This document shows, piece by piece, positions 52,269 to 54,437 of a DNA stretch of 54,437 nucleotides. Position numbers and translations under genes: made by a program. Source of the stretch: Bacteroidetes bacterium OLB12. Lineage in GTDB: Bacteria > Bacteroidota > Bacteroidia > Cytophagales > Cyclobacteriaceae. The stretch covers positions 1-54,437 of the forward strand of contig LNFR01000033.1 of the NCBI GenBank assembly GCA_001567185.1, in the 5' to 3' direction. The stretch's first letter is position 1. Each line of letters opens with the position of its first letter. The notes beneath the pieces are model-generated. The model had not been told where the DNA came from and made no database searches. It worked only from the letters and a program-made list of their open reading frames with translations.

Positions 52269-54437
52269 ATGTACCTTAATTGCCACACCGGTTTCAGTTT
52301 TAAATATGGCACATTGCCCATTAAAACTCTTTTTAACGAAGCCAAACGCTGCGGCATTCATAAACTTGCACTAACCGAAATAAACAACACCGCTTCGTAT
52401 CTGGAATTGCTGCGCATCTGTTACGAAAATCAACCCCAACACAACGGCCTCACCAAATATGGCAAGGAAGCGTACCCGCTGGCATTAGCCGTGGGTATTG
52501 AGTTTCGTGACAAGGATCAGCAACTGCTCTATATCATCCTTGCCAAAAACAATCCTGGTTTCGAATTGCTCAATCGCTTTCTCTCTTATCACAATCGCGA
52601 AGACAAACCTTTTCCGCAGCGTGCCCCGGTTATGGAGAACACGTTTGTGATTTATCCATATCAGCAAATTGAACCCGAAACATTACACAATCATGAATTC
52701 ATAGGTGTAGGTAGTCATCAGTTGGTAGCCTATGCAGCTGATCCATTACGCGAAGCATTTGCTCATAAATTTGTTGCGCTGCATCCCGTTACATTTTTAC
52801 CACCCGAGAAAATTAAAGACAAAAAAGCAGGTCGAGATAAATTTATCTACCGCGACCACAACACGCATCGACTGCTGCGGTGTATTGCGCACAACACCTT
52901 GTTAAGTAAACTACCCGAACACCTGCAGGCACGTAAAGATGAGTACATGTTGCCCGAACCTGAATTACGAAACCGGTTTGCGCAGTTTCCCGATTTATTG
53001 GAACGATCGCGTTTTCTTTTGGACCAGTGCACAATTGAATGTAAACCAGGTGAAGACAAAAACAAAAAATACCTGCGCAACAACGCAGCAGAAGATATGG
53101 AATACCTGCGCGCTGAAACAGAAAAAGGGTATGCTATGCGTTATGGCACAGATCGCACTATTTGGAGTAAACACATTGAAAAAGAACTGCGCATTATTTC
53201 GCAGAAAGGTTTTATCTCCTATTACCTTATCACCTACGATTTAATTTTATTTGCCCGCACCAACGGCTATGATTTTGTGGGGCGTGGTAGCGGTGCCAAC
53301 AGTACCGTAGCGTATTGCCTGGGTATTACCAATGTTGATCCGATTGAACTTGATTTATACTTCGAACGGTTTTTAAATGAAGAACGCGTAACACCACCCG
53401 ATTTTGATATTGATTTTTCGTGGGATAACCGCGATGCCATTTATCAATACCTGTTCAATAAGCATGGTTACGATCATGTTTGCCTGCTGGGCACACACGT
53501 TACTTATAAAGCCAAGTCCATTTTGCGCGAGTTGGGAAAAGTTTTTGGTTTGCCCAAAGAAGAAATTGATATGCTGGTAGAAAGCCGGAGAGAATCTTTA
53601 CCACGCGATCACATCGCCAATAAGATCATGGCTTTTGCAGAATACATCGAACAAAAAGAATTACCCGCCAACATTTCCATTCATGCCGGTGGTGTGCTTA
53701 TTACCGACAAACCTATTTATGCTTACACGGCTACTGAATATCCACCCAAGAGTTTACCAGTATCGCAATTTGAAATGCATGCAGCCGAAGATTTTGGTAT
53801 TTATAAGTTTGATATTTTGAGCCAACGGGGCTTAGGGCACATTAAAGAAACTGTTAAACACGTAAAACGAAACCAGGGCATTGATGTAGATGTATATCAG
53901 TTTCGGAAATTTAAAACCGATGAAAAAATAAAAGACCTGATGCGCCACAGCAAAGCAATGGGTTGTTTTTATGTAGAATCGCCCGCCATGCGCATGTTGC
54001 TGGGCAAATTGCGCTGCGATGATTACCTCACGCTGGTGGCAGCCAGCTCAATCATTCGGCCGGGAGTTGCCAGCTCGGGTATGATGAAAGCCTACATTGA
54101 GCGGTACCACATGCATCGCAATAATATTAAGTACGAATCCATCCACCCGAAGATGGACGAAATTATGCACGACACCTATGGTGTAATGGTGTACCAGGAA
54201 GATGTAATTAAAGTAGCGCACCATTTTGGTGGCCTCACCTTAACGGAAGCCGATGTATTGCGCAGAGGCATGAGCGGCAAGTATCGTTCGCGCGAAGAGT
54301 TTCAACGCGTGCGCGATAAATTTTTTGAAAACTGCGAAAAGATCGGGTATGAAAAAAAAGTAATCGATCGGGTATGGTTTGAGATTGAAAGCTTTGCCGG
54401 ATACTCGTTTGCCAAAGGACACTCGGCCAGTTATGCA
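52269..54437 (+). CDS. dnaE: DNA polymerase III alpha subunit-like (DnaE2-type), partial
   Basis: 723 residues visible, open at the right edge. C-family polymerase: N-terminal PHP domain (MYLNCHTGFSFKYGTLPIKTLF), palm with PDFDIDF (catalytic Asp pair, about residues 376-382) and KFDILSQRGL (third Asp, about 512), thumb and fingers to SFAGYSFAKGHSASY. The PHP start reads NCH where active domains have HxH, so its metal site is probably dead. With dinB before it, this is likely the error-prone second DnaE and not the main replicase. The REP array lies directly before the ATG. Confidence 0.9.
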   Translation, partial: MYLNCHTGFSFKYGTLPIKTLFNEAKRCGIHKLALTEINNTASYLELLRICYENQPQHNGLTKYGKEAYPLALAVGIEFRDKDQQLLYIILAKNNPGFELLNRFLSYHNREDKPFPQRAPVMENTFVIYPYQQIEPETLHNHEFIGVGSHQLVAYAADPLREAFAHKFVALHPVTFLPPEKIKDKKAGRDKFIYRDHNTHRLLRCIAHNTLLSKLPEHLQARKDEYMLPEPELRNRFAQFPDLLERSRFLLDQCTIECKPGEDKNKKYLRNNAAEDMEYLRAETEKGYAMRYGTDRTIWSKHIEKELRIISQKGFISYYLITYDLILFARTNGYDFVGRGSGANSTVAYCLGITNVDPIELDLYFERFLNEERVTPPDFDIDFSWDNRDAIYQYLFNKHGYDHVCLLGTHVTYKAKSILRELGKVFGLPKEEIDMLVESRRESLPRDHIANKIMAFAEYIEQKELPANISIHAGGVLITDKPIYAYTATEYPPKSLPVSQFEMHAAEDFGIYKFDILSQRGLGHIKETVKHVKRNQGIDVDVYQFRKFKTDEKIKDLMRHSKAMGCFYVESPAMRMLLGKLRCDDYLTLVAASSIIRPGVASSGMMKAYIERYHMHRNNIKYESIHPKMDEIMHDTYGVMVYQEDVIKVAHHFGGLTLTEADVLRRGMSGKYRSREEFQRVRDKFFENCEKIGYEKKVIDRVWFEIESFAGYSFAKGHSASYA

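Overview
The window reads as a chromosome segment of a Bacteroidota bacterium, most likely of the order Cytophagales. Evidence: a type IX secretion (T9SS) cargo protein with a C-terminal sorting domain, a porT homologue beside ubiE, a PorE-like TPR/beta-propeller/OmpA protein, DUF5606 and DUF6588 proteins, head-GIN and Gfo/Idh/TIM-barrel families, and promoters of the Bacteroidota form TAnnTTTG. Most of the segment is ordinary core and accessory metabolism, without prophage or integrative element.

Layout. 1-10.2 kb: NAD(P)-binding protein (cut by the edge), A-type Fe-S carrier, glycosyltransferase, folB, a DivIVA-domain protein, WD40 protein, phosphopantetheinyl transferase, redoxin, an AAA/DUF4143 ATPase with two tandem palindromes in front of it, an SDR, porT-ubiE and an acyltransferase. 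10.3-23 kb: PorE-like OmpA protein, engB, DUF5606, fbp, aspartate kinase, LMW phosphatase, enoyl-CoA hydratase, DUF6588 protein, waaA-rsgA, and a glycosyltransferase/FemAB-like/DUF4442 group. 23-35.3 kb: NhaC antiporter, RNase D-like nuclease, YigZ, head-GIN protein, DUF1801, DoxX, YhhN-MFS pair, a four-helix-bundle gene framed by inverted repeats, prfB with its programmed frameshift, ilvE, a cobalamin adenosyltransferase, an ABC ATPase and a hydrolase. 35.4-42 kb: one very large repetitive T9SS-exported protein of about 2,190 residues. 42-50 kb: NRDE protein, rnhB, Nudix, then a probable sugar-processing set (GH109-like Gfo/Idh/MocA protein, ThuA protein, two TIM-barrel isomerases, cytochrome c) with two tRNA-Leu genes inside it. 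50.1 kb to the end: a dinB-dnaE translesion pair split by a REP-associated transposase (RAYT) and six copies of its probable 20-nt REP palindrome.

Relations between genes. porT and the PorE-like protein belong to the machinery that exports cargo such as the giant repeat protein. waaA, acyltransferase, glycosyltransferases and the FemAB-like protein serve the envelope. dinB and dnaE would act together in error-prone repair.

Caution. At least ten genes are broken by single-base indels, about half of them clearly in homopolymer runs, while both reading frames stay well conserved. This looks more like residual sequencing error, probably from long reads, than decay. I give such genes as single CDS entries and state where the indel is. 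The most unusual features are the RAYT/REP locus between dinB and dnaE, the repeat-framed four-helix gene, the palindromes before the DUF4143 ATPase, and the giant repeat protein.
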